Shown: piece after piece, positions 40,367 through 48,492 of the stretch
How the letters are laid out: each line of letters starts with the position of its first letter
Position numbering within the stretch: position 1 is the stretch's first letter
IMG/VR virus record: IMGVR_UViG_3300009034_000042
Coordinates: 1 to 58,863 of that record
Reading direction: 5' to 3' (one strand)
Origin: a virus
DNA length: 58,863 nt
Translations under genes and position numbers: made by a program
The notes under the pieces: model-generated
The model's input: only the letters and a program-made list of their open reading frames with translations
Database searches by the model: none
What the model was told of the DNA's origin: nothing

Positions 40367-40726
40367 CTAGATGTATTTTGCTAGAAATTCCTTAAGTTTG
40401 TTCCAAAGAGCCATAACATCGCTTCTACGGGTGATAATCTTAACTAGATGGTCTGTCAAGATTATAATACCAGTTAAGATAGCAAATTCAACAATGACTG
40501 GTGTAAGAGATGGTATCTCTAACCAGACGGATATTTCAGTAGCAAGGTCTGAAATTGGCATGTTAGAACCCATGATAATTCCATTTGTTATAGCACCAAG
40601 AATTGTGGTTTGAAGCATCTTCTTCAAATCCCACTTTGGAACTTCTTCTTTCTTAGCATAACCAATGAAAGAAGCAACTGCTCCAGCGACCACACCTTTA
40701 ATTATGGTTTTTATTACTCCCAACAT
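40367..40726 (-). CDS. Hydrophobic membrane protein, holin candidate
   Basis: About 119 residues from MLGVIKTII. Three hydrophobic segments (VIKTIIKGVVAGAVASFIGY, TTILGAITNGIIMGS, VIVEFAILTGIIILTDHLV) and a cytoplasmic basic end (LWNKLKEFLAKYI). Small multi-helix proteins with this layout are often holins, but the class is too diverse to be sure. Located between head-accessory and lysis-unassigned genes. Confidence 0.55.
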   Translation of the reverse strand: MLGVIKTIIKGVVAGAVASFIGYAKKEEVPKWDLKKMLQTTILGAITNGIIMGSNMPISDLATEISVWLEIPSLTPVIVEFAILTGIIILTDHLVKIITRRSDVMALWNKLKEFLAKYI

Positions 40727-40773
40727 TTTAATCACTTAACTTATAGTGGAACAAGCCATATTTAAATGTTTCT

Positions 40774-40992
40774 CTAGTCAAACATAATAACTTCAATTCT
40801 GGTGACATGTCCCCACTTCTTCTTTGCTTTTTCTTTTATATCCTTGATGTCTTTACCTTCTTCGATATAAGAATGATGAGAACCAGTAATATCTGTACAT
40901 GGTGTGTTTTTAATAGGACATCTACCAGTTTGCTTGTTTCGTGGGTTATGTCTTGGATTTCTCGGTAATTTTATAGTTACTATTGCCTTCAT
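40774..40992 (-). CDS. Small phage-type protein with RNPRHNPRNK motif
   Basis: About 72 residues from MKAIVTIKL; its ATG overlaps the stop of the upstream HIT-like gene. KLPRNPRHNPRNKQTGRCPI followed by PCTDITGSHHSYI resembles a small conserved phage protein with an xRNPxHxPRxKxTGPCP...CTDxTGEHH pattern, function unknown. The Cys and His spacing suits zinc binding. Confidence 0.6.
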   Translation of the reverse strand: MKAIVTIKLPRNPRHNPRNKQTGRCPIKNTPCTDITGSHHSYIEEGKDIKDIKEKAKKKWGHVTRIEVIMFD

Positions 40993-41360
40993 TAATCTAA
41001 CCACGTATTATCTACAACTTTAATCCATTTGGTTCTCAATATCTGCTCGAAGTCTTCACTCTTCGGGTCCAAGTCTGTTGCAACTAAATGCCAATGTTCA
41101 TTTATCGTAGCAAACGTTGAATCCATTATTACGAATTTTGGAGTGTAACTAAACACTTTCTTTCCAATCTCAACCAGAAATTCTAATGCGGCTTCAAATT
41201 CAACATGTCTAATATGGTGAACGTGTTGCTTAATAACTATCATTATGCGTTCTCGATGTCCTTTCATGGTTTTAGTCCTTATAACGAGAAATGGACCATA
41301 TTCTCCATATACAACTTCATTCTCAAGATTTAGATTACATAATGGACAATGATTAGGCAT
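40992..41360 (-). CDS. HIT-like nucleotide-binding protein
   Basis: 122 residues from MPNHCPLC, whose ATG overlaps the stop of the preceding miniprotein. CPLCNLNLENEVVYGEYGPFLVI, then KGHRERIMIVIKQH, and the C-terminal ATINEHWHLVATDL correspond to HIT-family elements. The catalytic HxHxH is reduced to HWHLV, so hydrolase activity may be lost. A conventional reading from 41441 would add 27 residues in a frame that overlaps a better gene. Confidence 0.65.
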   Translation of the reverse strand: MPNHCPLCNLNLENEVVYGEYGPFLVIRTKTMKGHRERIMIVIKQHVHHIRHVEFEAALEFLVEIGKKVFSYTPKFVIMDSTFATINEHWHLVATDLDPKSEDFEQILRTKWIKVVDNTWLD

Positions 41361-41472
41361 AGCCAACCTTCTCCCATTCTTTTGGAATTGACTCTCCACA
41401 TTCTTCACATTTCTTACTGCAATCACAGTTGAGGTTTCCACATTTTGGACATTGCCATGCGATTTTAACCAC
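41353..41472 (-). CDS. Zinc-ribbon miniprotein (39 aa)
   Basis: Frame with CPKCGNLNC...C...CEECGES, three CxxC pairs and a clean stop whose TAA overlaps the HIT ATG. The only start in range is GTG at 41470-41472, directly after GGAGA. The site looks like a GGTGATTAAAATG start in which ATG has become ATC, so the exact start is uncertain. Confidence 0.5.
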   Translation of the reverse strand: MVKIAWQCPKCGNLNCDCSKKCEECGESIPKEWEKVGYA

Positions 41473-41890
41473 TCTCCTTTATAAATCTTCCTTTCTTATC
41501 TCTTTTCCTCATTGGAGTTATAACCATATTAACATATAAAATATGTTCTGTTCTAGTGTAAAGATTTGGCTCTAGCTCAATAGCTTCCTCTGCTATTTCT
41601 TTTTTAATAATTAGATATGGAAGAATTGCCTTTAGAATATTAACACATGGCTTACCCGAAATATCAACTCTATAACATGGTTTCTTGGAGCCATTTGGAT
41701 GATTTGTAACTCTTATATCAGTTTTTATCTTTCTATGTAACAATTCAGCGGCGTATTGAATAAAACCAAGATGTGTATTATAAATTCTCACTCTTGGAGT
41801 TAATCCATAGGGTGTTTTTGCAATGCCTATCCACCCATCAGTATCAATTGCACATGCCAGCCAAACTTTTTCTATTTCTTGCCAACCCAT
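41465..41890 (-). CDS. LAGLIDADG homing endonuclease
   Basis: 141 residues. WLACAIDTDGWIGIAK carries one LAGLIDADG helix with the catalytic Asp, followed by RVRIYNTHLGFIQYAAELL and a beta hairpin (PCYRVDISGKPCVNIL). A single motif implies a homodimer. AGGTGAATTAA precedes the ATG. It is not inserted in a recognisable gene. Confidence 0.82.
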   Translation of the reverse strand: MGWQEIEKVWLACAIDTDGWIGIAKTPYGLTPRVRIYNTHLGFIQYAAELLHRKIKTDIRVTNHPNGSKKPCYRVDISGKPCVNILKAILPYLIIKKEIAEEAIELEPNLYTRTEHILYVNMVITPMRKRDKKGRFIKESG

Positions 41891-41986
41891 TTAATTCACC
41901 TATAATAAGATAGGACTTACTGGTATAAAAAGTTTTCTACACAACATTTAAATATCTGATTTACTATATGACTTATAGTGGTTTAG

Positions 41987-43306
41987 TTGACTGGGATTTG
42001 TGAAGAAGAAGAAAAAGCTAAACAAATCAAATGTAATAGTGAAGTACGTGAGTCACTTAGAGAGTTTATTAATGATATAAGCAGAGTCATAGATTTAGAG
42101 GCTGGTTCGGACTGGGAAGTCGATGTGAAGAATTTTTTTGGAGTAGAAGAGAAAGATTTGATTTCCATAGAAACTGAGTTCCCACTATATCAACAATCAC
42201 AAGCTTGTTATGCAATGAATAAGTTCATAGAGAAAGAAACAGATGTGCAAAAGATAATCAGTTATAGTGGAGAAACATATTGTGCACCGAAATACCAAGA
42301 AATCAAAATTATGAGGGACAAGACGATTCCATTACTTGTTAGAGCTTGGGTGTTCACAAAATGGAGAAACACAAATCTAGTAGTTCATATATTGTTTGAA
42401 GGAAACTACTCGGAATATAAGATTTTCGGAATGAAAAAAGACAGTAAAATAATACACGACCTATCAACAGAAGTTAAAAAGTGGATGAGAAAATATAATT
42501 TCTTGAAGGGAGAAAAACTTGAATTCTTACCACGTGGAAATCTTGGTTTTCTAGAATATAAAAGCTCCATTAGTTGGGAATCTGTTATACTTCCAGACGA
42601 ATTGAAAGAGGAAATCATACTCAATATTATATTCACAATCAACAACGAGAAGTTATGTAGAAAACATAATGTTCCTTGGAGACGTGGAGTTTTACTTGCT
42701 GGAGTCGCTGGAACTGGAAAGACACAACTTGCTCGTGTATTGTGTAATGTTCTAGATAAGAAAACAACCATAATATGGGCTACTCCAAAAGCATTATATG
42801 ACGAAGAGAAAATTAAGCTTCTATTCGATGCGGCACGATACTTTTCACCATCACTATTAATAATAGAAGATATTGACTTCATAGGCAAAAGTCGTGATTA
42901 TGTTACAGACCCGATAGTTGGAGAACTACTAACACAACTAGATGGAAACTCTCCAAATCATGGCGTGTTCGTTCTAGCAACCACAAACCGTCCAGAATTA
43001 CTTGATAAGGCTCTAGTTGAAAGACCTAGTCGTTTCGACATAAAACTGATTTTTGAGCTTCCTAACAATGAACATCGCCTTAAGATGATAAGACTGTTCT
43101 CTATTGGTAAACAATTCAAAGGAGTAACATTTGAAGACATGGTTGGAATGACGAATGGATTTACTGGAGCATATATAAAAGAACTCATAACTTACGGAAC
43201 GCTACTTTCATTAAAAGAAAAGAGTAAGTTTATAGAAAGACACCATCTTAAAAAGGCGATAAGTAGAATCAAAGAGAAAGTAAAACCTAATATAATGGTA
43301 GCATAA
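41987..43306 (+). CDS. Cdc48/FtsH-class AAA+ ATPase
   Basis: 439 residues from TTG, with TATA (ATTTAAATAT) at 41946-41955. The N-terminal 200 residues are unassigned and alpha/beta. The AAA+ core has Walker A GVAGTGKTQ (239-247), Walker B LLIIEDIDFIG (D295 in the DID context), sensor-1 LATTNRPELLD and the arginine finger in ERPSRFD. Closest by pattern to Cdc48/proteasome-type and BCS1-type unfoldases. It stands outside the LonB operon; the N-domain may recruit a viral or host partner. Confidence 0.8.
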   Translation: MTGICEEEEKAKQIKCNSEVRESLREFINDISRVIDLEAGSDWEVDVKNFFGVEEKDLISIETEFPLYQQSQACYAMNKFIEKETDVQKIISYSGETYCAPKYQEIKIMRDKTIPLLVRAWVFTKWRNTNLVVHILFEGNYSEYKIFGMKKDSKIIHDLSTEVKKWMRKYNFLKGEKLEFLPRGNLGFLEYKSSISWESVILPDELKEEIILNIIFTINNEKLCRKHNVPWRRGVLLAGVAGTGKTQLARVLCNVLDKKTTIIWATPKALYDEEKIKLLFDAARYFSPSLLIIEDIDFIGKSRDYVTDPIVGELLTQLDGNSPNHGVFVLATTNRPELLDKALVERPSRFDIKLIFELPNNEHRLKMIRLFSIGKQFKGVTFEDMVGMTNGFTGAYIKELITYGTLLSLKEKSKFIERHHLKKAISRIKEKVKPNIMVA

Positions 43307-43573
43307 ATGCCTAGAAAAGAGTTTTTCCTAAAAGCTATAAGATTAGCGAGAAAAGGGTATTGTTTGTGTTGTTGGGAAAAACATTTACGTAAATCTGGAA
43401 TAAATTCATATATCTGTTCATCGTGTAAAGATACGAATATTATAGAAAAAGATTATGTAATAATACAATGGTATGTTATAAGACATGGAATACGTGTTCT
43501 AAGAAGTAGAAAAATCCATGCTAATAATAAACGATGGAAAGAAATGATTGACTGGATAAAGAAACATAAATAA
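43307..43573 (+). CDS. Zinc-finger protein
   Basis: 88 residues, immediately after the AAA+ gene (ATG follows its stop). CLCCWEKHLRKSGINSYICSSCK gives a zinc ribbon, followed by a basic domain (IRHGIRVLRSRKIHANNKRWKEMIDWIKKHK) likely to bind nucleic acid. Confidence 0.7.
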   Translation: MPRKEFFLKAIRLARKGYCLCCWEKHLRKSGINSYICSSCKDTNIIEKDYVIIQWYVIRHGIRVLRSRKIHANNKRWKEMIDWIKKHK

Positions 43574-43576
43574 ACA

Positions 43577-43587
43577 TCCCTTTTTTT
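43577..43587 (+). terminator. T-tract terminator
   Basis: CCCTTTTTTT four bases after the AAA+/zinc-finger operon, immediately before the promoter for the next gene. The same CCC-T7 form occurs after the gene ending at 46266. Confidence 0.5.
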
Positions 43588-43603
43588 CCGAAACCTTTAT
43601 ATG
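43588..43603 (+). promoter_or_regulatory. BRE/TATA promoter
   Basis: CCGAAACCTTTATATG, a BRE-like CCGAAAC joined to a TATA, 34 nt before the TTG at 43637. It is the plus-strand equivalent of the CCGAAAC modules at 23.3 and 29.4 kb. Confidence 0.6.
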
Positions 43604-43636
43604 TTTCTAATGATATTGTATTTGTAGTGAGTAAAA

Positions 43637-44008
43637 TTGAGTGGAGACCCAAAAAAAGATTTTGTTACATTCGCTGGAAATCTAAAAATCTTTAAGGATA
43701 AAGAATGTAAGATACCATTAGAAGTTGATGAGGATGGAACTGCTTTATTGGGTTTGGACATTGTTAATGCTGGAGAAGTAAAAACAGTCGAACTCTACAT
43801 TGTTAATAAATGTGAACATAAATTTGAATTAGCAAAAGTTGTAAGTGCAGACCCAGATGTAGATTTTGAGTTTGAGGGGAAAAATCTAATTAAGGATAAA
43901 CCAGTAAAAATAAAGGTTACATTTGCTCCAAAAGTTGGTCGAGCAACATTCTTAGATGCTAATTTTAAAATTAAAGGGAGATTCATAGTCCAATCTACTG
44001 CTTATTAG
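43637..44008 (+). CDS. Ig-like fold protein
   Basis: 123 residues from TTG after GTGAGTAAAA. All-beta: DFVTFAGNLKIFKDKECKIPLE, VKTVELYIVNKCEHKFELAKVV, KIKVTFAPKVGRATFLDANFKIKGRFIV. Fits an Ig-like, ASH/HYDIN-type single domain. It could be a small fibre, capsid decoration or chaperone. The 3' end overlaps that of the convergent fibre-like gene by 14 nt. Confidence 0.6.
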   Translation: MSGDPKKDFVTFAGNLKIFKDKECKIPLEVDEDGTALLGLDIVNAGEVKTVELYIVNKCEHKFELAKVVSADPDVDFEFEGKNLIKDKPVKIKVTFAPKVGRATFLDANFKIKGRFIVQSTAY

Positions 44009-45221
44009 AATCTTCAACCTCTTTAAATCTTTCTCTTTTAGCTTTTTCTCTCTCAGCCCTTTCAATAAATGCTCCAAGTGTATCTAAGTAGTTTTGAAGG
44101 AGTATCTTAGTTTGTCCTTCTTCCTCTTTACTCTTTTCATTAATATCTTTCAGTCGTCTTGAGAAAGAGTTTACCATGGCAATAAATGTCTCCCAGTAAT
44201 CATCTAGTTTTGTTTGGTGAGTTGCAATGGTATGTAACAAACTTCGCAGATTTTCTCTTGTTCCTATAGTTTCTTCGTAAGGAATACCAATTGACCCTTT
44301 AAGTTGGATAGTTTCATCACATGGAATTCCTACTCTAGATTTAACTTTAGTCTCAAAGAAAACTCGTATGCCTAAAGTAGCTTTAAGTTTTACTGGTAAT
44401 GTTTCTTCAATACCAAGACCAACATTTGACATGTGAACTATTTTATTATAGGGAATACCAACTCCAGCTTGAAGGAGAATATTTTTATGTTCAAGTTGTC
44501 TTTTCTCAAACGGTAATGGCTTACGTTCTGGCTCTGGTTGATATGGTTCTTCCTCATATTCTGACGGGACTTCTTCTTGATATGGTTCTCTTGGTAAATG
44601 TGGCTCAGATGGTATGCTTTCAGAGATAGGATTTGGTACTGGACTATCGCTTGGACAGTCATTTCCACAAAGATAGAAGATTGTGTCGGCTCTATATTCA
44701 GCACCCCAAGCACCATCCCTATAGAAAACCGTGTTTCCAGCATGACCACCGTTAATTAATTTACGTATGCCAACTTGTATATAATCTTCCTCATTAAGTC
44801 CACCATATCCAGACCATGCTACAAATACAACGGCGTAACAATGGTTTGGTAGTAAACAAACATCACTCCCAAACGCAAATGTAATTAATTGCCAACTTGT
44901 CGTTAAAGTAGTTGAAACGGAGAACCCACCAGTTCCAGTTAAAAATGCGGATGGGTCTGGTACACAATCAGTCCCACAAGTTCCAGTTATATCAAAAATC
45001 ATACACCACATCCAGCCAGATGGATTTCCAACTTTCCTTAAATAGAAAGTAATTTCGCAAGGTTCACGTCTTGGTAATGCTGGAGTTGTAAAGCATTGAC
45101 CAATAGCACAAAATCTTCCACCAGCCACACAAGGATAATCACATTTAATGTCGAATTCATCATTATGATTCTCTACGCCATAACTACTTATAAATGGACC
45201 ACAATCACAAACTACTACCAT
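43995..45221 (-). CDS. Fibre-like protein with jelly-roll head and coiled-coil base
   Basis: About 408 residues from MVVVCDCGPF; a TATA (TTTTTAAATG, around 45252-45260) sits where an earlier ATG would be, so that start is not used. Residues 1-200: cysteine-rich beta sandwich (YDYPCVAGGRFC, PCEITFYLRKVGNPSGWMWC, SWQLITFAFGSDV). Then a Pro/Glu linker (residues 215-245), repeats of LxxGVGIPY-type (four copies between 255 and 345) and a C-terminal coiled coil. This is a trimeric fibre or receptor-binding layout. Confidence 0.55.
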   Translation of the reverse strand: MVVVCDCGPFISSYGVENHNDEFDIKCDYPCVAGGRFCAIGQCFTTPALPRREPCEITFYLRKVGNPSGWMWCMIFDITGTCGTDCVPDPSAFLTGTGGFSVSTTLTTSWQLITFAFGSDVCLLPNHCYAVVFVAWSGYGGLNEEDYIQVGIRKLINGGHAGNTVFYRDGAWGAEYRADTIFYLCGNDCPSDSPVPNPISESIPSEPHLPREPYQEEVPSEYEEEPYQPEPERKPLPFEKRQLEHKNILLQAGVGIPYNKIVHMSNVGLGIEETLPVKLKATLGIRVFFETKVKSRVGIPCDETIQLKGSIGIPYEETIGTRENLRSLLHTIATHQTKLDDYWETFIAMVNSFSRRLKDINEKSKEEEGQTKILLQNYLDTLGAFIERAEREKAKRERFKEVEDSNKQ

Positions 45222-45274
45222 GTTATTACCCACTACTATAGATAAAGACACCATTTAAAAATGTTTTGGATTTA

Positions 45275-45289
45275 GAAACCTTTAAATAT
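45275..45289 (+). promoter_or_regulatory. BRE/TATA promoter of alba
   Basis: GAAACCTTTAAATAT about 48 nt before the ATG, with a long leader containing GGAGAGTGATG. Confidence 0.65.
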
Positions 45290-45336
45290 TAGGTTTGTGT
45301 TATATATTATTAAAAACCTAAGGAGAGTGATGTACT

Positions 45337-45618
45337 ATGGCAGAAAATAGCAAAATAGTTTTTATCGGTAATAGACCCCCGATGAACTATGTATTGGCGT
45401 TGGTTTCAATCCTAGCTACAAGCAAAGAAGTAGTCCTTAAGGCTAGAGGAAGAGCAATTTCAATCGCAATAGATGTAGCAGAGATAACTCGAAGACGATT
45501 CGTTACGGACCTAAAAGTGAAGAGTATCTCAATAGGAACTGAAGAAATGCCAGCAAGAGACAAACAAGATAGAACTAGAATGGTCTCTACCATTGAAGTA
45601 GTATTAGAGAAGAACTAA
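45337..45618 (+). CDS. alba: Alba chromatin protein
   Basis: 93 residues matching archaeal Alba over its length: VFIGNRPPMNYVLALVSILA, EVVLKARGRAISIAIDVAEITRRRF, SISIGTEEM and TRMVSTIEVVLEKN. In Sac10b-type Alba the loop is GKKP with the acetylated Lys16; here it is GNRP, so the regulated lysine is absent. Alba dimers coat dsDNA and RNA. A viral copy may package viral DNA or compete with host chromatin. Strong promoter and ribosome site suggest high expression. Confidence 0.93.
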   Translation: MAENSKIVFIGNRPPMNYVLALVSILATSKEVVLKARGRAISIAIDVAEITRRRFVTDLKVKSISIGTEEMPARDKQDRTRMVSTIEVVLEKN

Positions 45619-45647
45619 AAATAAACAATTTTTACTTTTTATTTTAC

Positions 45648-45665
45648 CCGAAAGGTTTAAATATT
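45648..45665 (+). promoter_or_regulatory. BRE/TATA promoter
   Basis: CCGAAAGGTTTAAATATT, about 48 nt before the ATG at 45712, with AGAGGTGATGTAA next to the start. Confidence 0.65.
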
Positions 45666-45711
45666 ATTACCCCTATATATTTATTGAACGAATGAATGAG
45701 AGGTGATGTAA

Positions 45712-46266
45712 ATGAGTAGGAAGACTAGGGTTAGAACTATTTCGGTTCCTAGAGAAGACGGTTTTATTTGTAGTACGTGTGGAGCAAAGGGTGACTGTAG
45801 TGATTCTATAAAGGACAAAACTCCATTTTATTGGGACAAAGACGAGAAGAAGATTATCTGTAAGAAATGTGATAGGCGACTTTGCAAGAAATCAGAGCTT
45901 GAAGAAGAACTTGAAATCCCAGAAATTCAACAATATGGCTTTTGGCTTCGGTTTGCAAGTGAACATTTAATCCCATGTGAAAAGTGTCAAGATAGACTTC
46001 ATGAAAAACTAATGAAAACAAGTTTGTTTTTGGGGGGACAGCAATCCATTGTTTTATATAAAGAGAAACATAGACATATAAACATGAGGTGGAGATTTCA
46101 TCTGGAATTTCTCAAAGCAACCTATGTTGATTTTGTTCCATGTGATAAGTGTCAGAAGAGACTACAAGAAATCTGGGATACCAAAGAACTTCATATTGGG
46201 AATGATATGAAACCAATGGTCGAACTCTGGCGTAAGTGGGAGATAAACGAGGCAGAAGACAAGTAA
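45712..46266 (+). CDS. Multi-zinc-ribbon protein
   Basis: 184 residues with at least three CxxC pairs: CSTCGAKGDC, CKKCDRRLC, CEKCQDRL (around 105) and CDKCQKRL (around 150). The last two are followed by similar helices (CQDRLHEKL, CQKRLQEIW), a tandem repeat. Transcribed on its own after alba, with a strong promoter. Likely a DNA/RNA-binding protein. Confidence 0.75.
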   Translation: MSRKTRVRTISVPREDGFICSTCGAKGDCSDSIKDKTPFYWDKDEKKIICKKCDRRLCKKSELEEELEIPEIQQYGFWLRFASEHLIPCEKCQDRLHEKLMKTSLFLGGQQSIVLYKEKHRHINMRWRFHLEFLKATYVDFVPCDKCQKRLQEIWDTKELHIGNDMKPMVELWRKWEINEAEDK

Positions 46267-46276
46267 TAAAACCACT

Positions 46277-46287
46277 TCCCTTTTTTT
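46277..46287 (+). terminator. T-tract terminator
   Basis: CCCTTTTTTT shortly after the stop at 46266. Same form as at 43577-43587. Confidence 0.45.
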
Positions 46288-46356
46288 CTAATTTCTTGTC
46301 CGGGGGTATGGTGGACCCTAAATACATACCTATTTACCCACCTATACCGGAGAAGA

Positions 46357-46421
46357 CATGGTACCGGTAACTATAATATAATGTTAAAAATCATAAATAA
46401 AGTACACCATGTAGCCGGTAA
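46357..46421. repeat. Direct repeat with CCGGTAA core in convergent spacer
   Basis: CATGGTACCGGTAA (46357-46370) and CATGTAGCCGGTAA (46408-46421) lie between two converging genes; CCTATACCGGAG (46341-46352) carries a related core. The 274-nt spacer (46267-46540) otherwise contains the terminator and a TTTAAAG box. No reading frame is evident. Confidence 0.4.
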
Positions 46422-46540
46422 GGACCTAGAGATTATATATCATGGTAAAACAAGCCATATTTAGGCTTATTTGGCAAAAATATGTTTTTTCCAATCTTAT
46501 TTAAAGAAAAAGAGGGTATTTTAGAGATATATTACGATTG

Positions 46541-46876
46541 TTATAATATCTTTGCTTCTCCTAAACTGTTAAGAACGATAATTTTGAAGTCGCTAGGAAT
46601 CATAACAACGTCATTCTGTCTCATACTGGTAAAGAAAGACTGTACTCTACTTGCCGCTACTGGTTTTTTAGCTCTAATAAGAATTTTACTTTTTATAGAC
46701 TTATCAGACTTTCTTATTTCTCTCCAATAGCCCCATTCTCTAAAGACAGCGATTATCTCTCCATAGCTTCCCCCTTTTCTTACAAGTAAAACACTACTAC
46801 TGGTATTGTCAACTTTCAAATTGTCTCCTTCAAAAACTATCTTTTCTCCTTTTACAACAACTACTATTCTTTTCAA
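46541..46876 (-). CDS. Hypothetical protein
   Basis: 111 residues from TTG, preceded by the perfect ribosome site GGTGGTGAT. Beta-rich N-terminus (RIVVVVKGEKIVFEGDNLKVD, SSVLLVRKGGSYGEIIAVFREWGYW) and a basic middle. TATA (GTTTAAATATC) around 46926-46936. Not recognised. Confidence 0.7.
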   Translation of the reverse strand: MKRIVVVVKGEKIVFEGDNLKVDNTSSSVLLVRKGGSYGEIIAVFREWGYWREIRKSDKSIKSKILIRAKKPVAASRVQSFFTSMRQNDVVMIPSDFKIIVLNSLGEAKIL

Positions 46877-46947
46877 TTTATCACCACCTTTTACGACTAC
46901 TACAACAAATAAATAGGGGATGTGGTGATATTTAAACGTTATGGTTT

Positions 46948-47172
46948 TTACTCCAACATTGCAAGTTCTGGTTTTGCAACAACAGCTTGAAGATACACGA
47001 AACTGTCTTTTACTTCTACCTTAAGCTTTTCTTTTAATTTGTTAATTATTATTCTGGCTTTTTTATATGCACTAATAATAGTCTTAGCATTAACATATTC
47101 AATTACTGTGGGTTCTTCCGTGTCATGTAGCAATTGTGGAATAAAGAGTTTCATTCTAACCTCATATATCAT
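46948..47172 (-). CDS. Small hypothetical protein
   Basis: 74 residues, alpha/beta: MIYEVRMKLFIPQLLH, EYVNAKTIISAYKKARIIINKLKEKLKVEVKDSFVYLQAVV. Reads like a small strand-helix-strand domain. GAGGTGAGAATGT before the start. Not recognised. Confidence 0.6.
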   Translation of the reverse strand: MIYEVRMKLFIPQLLHDTEEPTVIEYVNAKTIISAYKKARIIINKLKEKLKVEVKDSFVYLQAVVAKPELAMLE

Positions 47173-47270
47173 ACATTCTCACCTCACACACACTCTAACA
47201 AACACTATACACACCACACTATTTAAACTTTACTAAAAAAAGGAGAAATAAATATTTAAGGTTCTTAGTT

Positions 47271-47555
47271 CTATTTATCCCAGATTTCTTCTACTTCAAC
47301 GAGTTCAAACCAAGTAGTCTTCTTTTCGTCAATTTTAAACTTATGGTTGATTAATAATTTCACACATCTTTCGTGAATCAAAGCACTATATAATATAACG
47401 GCTTGTTCATCATTGAGAATTCTACAATAGTTTCTGTTATAAGCCTTTCTTTTTCCATCAACTGGTATATAATCCAAAGTCATGCTTGCATAGTTTATAC
47501 TCTCTACCTTAGCAGTTACCCTAAAAACTCGTCTAGTCACTTCTTTCTCTACCAT
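47271..47555 (-). CDS. Hypothetical protein
   Basis: 94 residues, beta-rich (TRRVFRVTAKVESINYASMTLDYIPVDGK) with a helical segment (DEQAVILYSALIHERCVKLL). GGTGGTGATAATGGA precedes the ATG. Last of the genes before the non-coding region at 47.6 kb. Confidence 0.6.
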   Translation of the reverse strand: MVEKEVTRRVFRVTAKVESINYASMTLDYIPVDGKRKAYNRNYCRILNDEQAVILYSALIHERCVKLLINHKFKIDEKKTTWFELVEVEEIWDK

Positions 47556-47669
47556 TCCATTATCACCACCATTTTATTCCATTCCAATCCAACTAACCGA
47601 AGTTAGTGTCATTCTATAAGAAGGAACTATTATATAAGCTTTTCCCAGAACATTTAAATAGAGGAATAA

Positions 47670-47719
47670 TTAAGAAGCCTCTTAAATTTACCTATCGTAA
47701 TTACGAAGCTTCTTAAATA
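47670..47719. repeat. AAGAAGCTTCTT-type palindromes, first pair
   Basis: TTAAGAAGCCTCTTAAA (47670-47686) and CGAAGCTTCTTAAATA (47704-47719). The second merges with a TATA box. Eight further copies lie at 10968-10986, 50299-50310, 50424-50439, 57751-57765, 57901-57920, 58175-58192, 58498-58513 and 58783-58799. Confidence 0.6.
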
Positions 47720-48324
47720 AAAGGTTGCGGCTAGAACTCCATCCCAGACATATGGTCCATTCCGCCGAATTTTTTGTCCCTTTCTCCGATGCTTAATCGG
47801 AACCGAACTTGGGAATTTTTGCTCTCTCTATTATTTTGTTTTTCTCTTTAATTCTGGTCTTCTAGTTGTTGCTGGTGAAAACTTTCACTTTGTGGACATG
47901 GATACTTTCATTGCTTAGTTAAACAACTATGGCTTCTGTGGGATTATCTTAATAGAGCAACGTGGGTACAATTGAAAGTGTTAGTTACTGGGACTGTTTC
48001 GGACTCTGTTACTTTTAGACTAGAAAACGCTACCGCTTGAGGCTCCACAACACACCCCCGATAATACAAGGTGTATATTTAATGTATGTGCTTATAGAGT
48101 ATTAGAACCGGTGGGGGAGTTCCGGAGCTATAACACTTTAATTCTATACCATAGGGTATTCTAGAATTAAAAAGCTTCATAATACTGGGTCCCATAAACA
48201 TAGATTCCCTATTAAGAACGATAGAAACAAGACATATGCTTATGGTAAGGGTATTAGGGAGTTGTCTATATGTATGATGTTATGATAAAAAATAGAAATA
48301 ATAAAGGGTAGAGTGAGGCTCTAA
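47720..48324. other. Non-coding or decayed stretch
   Basis: No gene with a start and ribosome site. A hairpin TCCGAT/ATCGGA lies near 47794-47810. A plus-strand frame from about 47879 to a TGA at 48038-48040 ends in a plausible protein segment (WVQLKVLVTGTVSDSVTFRL). Another hairpin, AGGCTCT/AGAGCCT followed by TTTT, lies at about 48316-48342. I read the stretch as gene debris. Confidence 0.45.
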
Positions 48325-48492
48325 ATAGGCATAGAGCCTTTTAACCGTGTCGTTCGAACCAACGCTTATGATATAGCTTTTACGGATAGCACCGAGACTG
48401 TTCAATATAAACATGAGATAGAACTATTCGATGGAGACACTGGTGAACTATGGGCATGGGTAAATGTCACGAGTATCTCTACATGCTCTTGA
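48325..48492 (+). pseudogene. DUF2341-like gene fragment
   Basis: A plus-strand frame without start codon reads NAYDIAFTDSTETVQYKHEIELFDGDTGELWAWVNVTSIS before a TGA. This matches the middle of DUF2341 domains found in archaeal surface and adhesin-like proteins (NxxDIxFTDSxxTxxLxHEIExFDxxTGELxAWVxV). The upstream W-x-YRKxI part and the downstream YYGN part are missing, so it is a fragment. It lies antisense to a minus-strand ORF (48402-48566). Confidence 0.6.

Noticed and set aside
40992-41441. Longer HIT-like protein starting at 41441
   Set aside because: The extra 27 residues are read out of frame through a zinc-ribbon miniprotein whose stop overlaps a better ATG at 41360.
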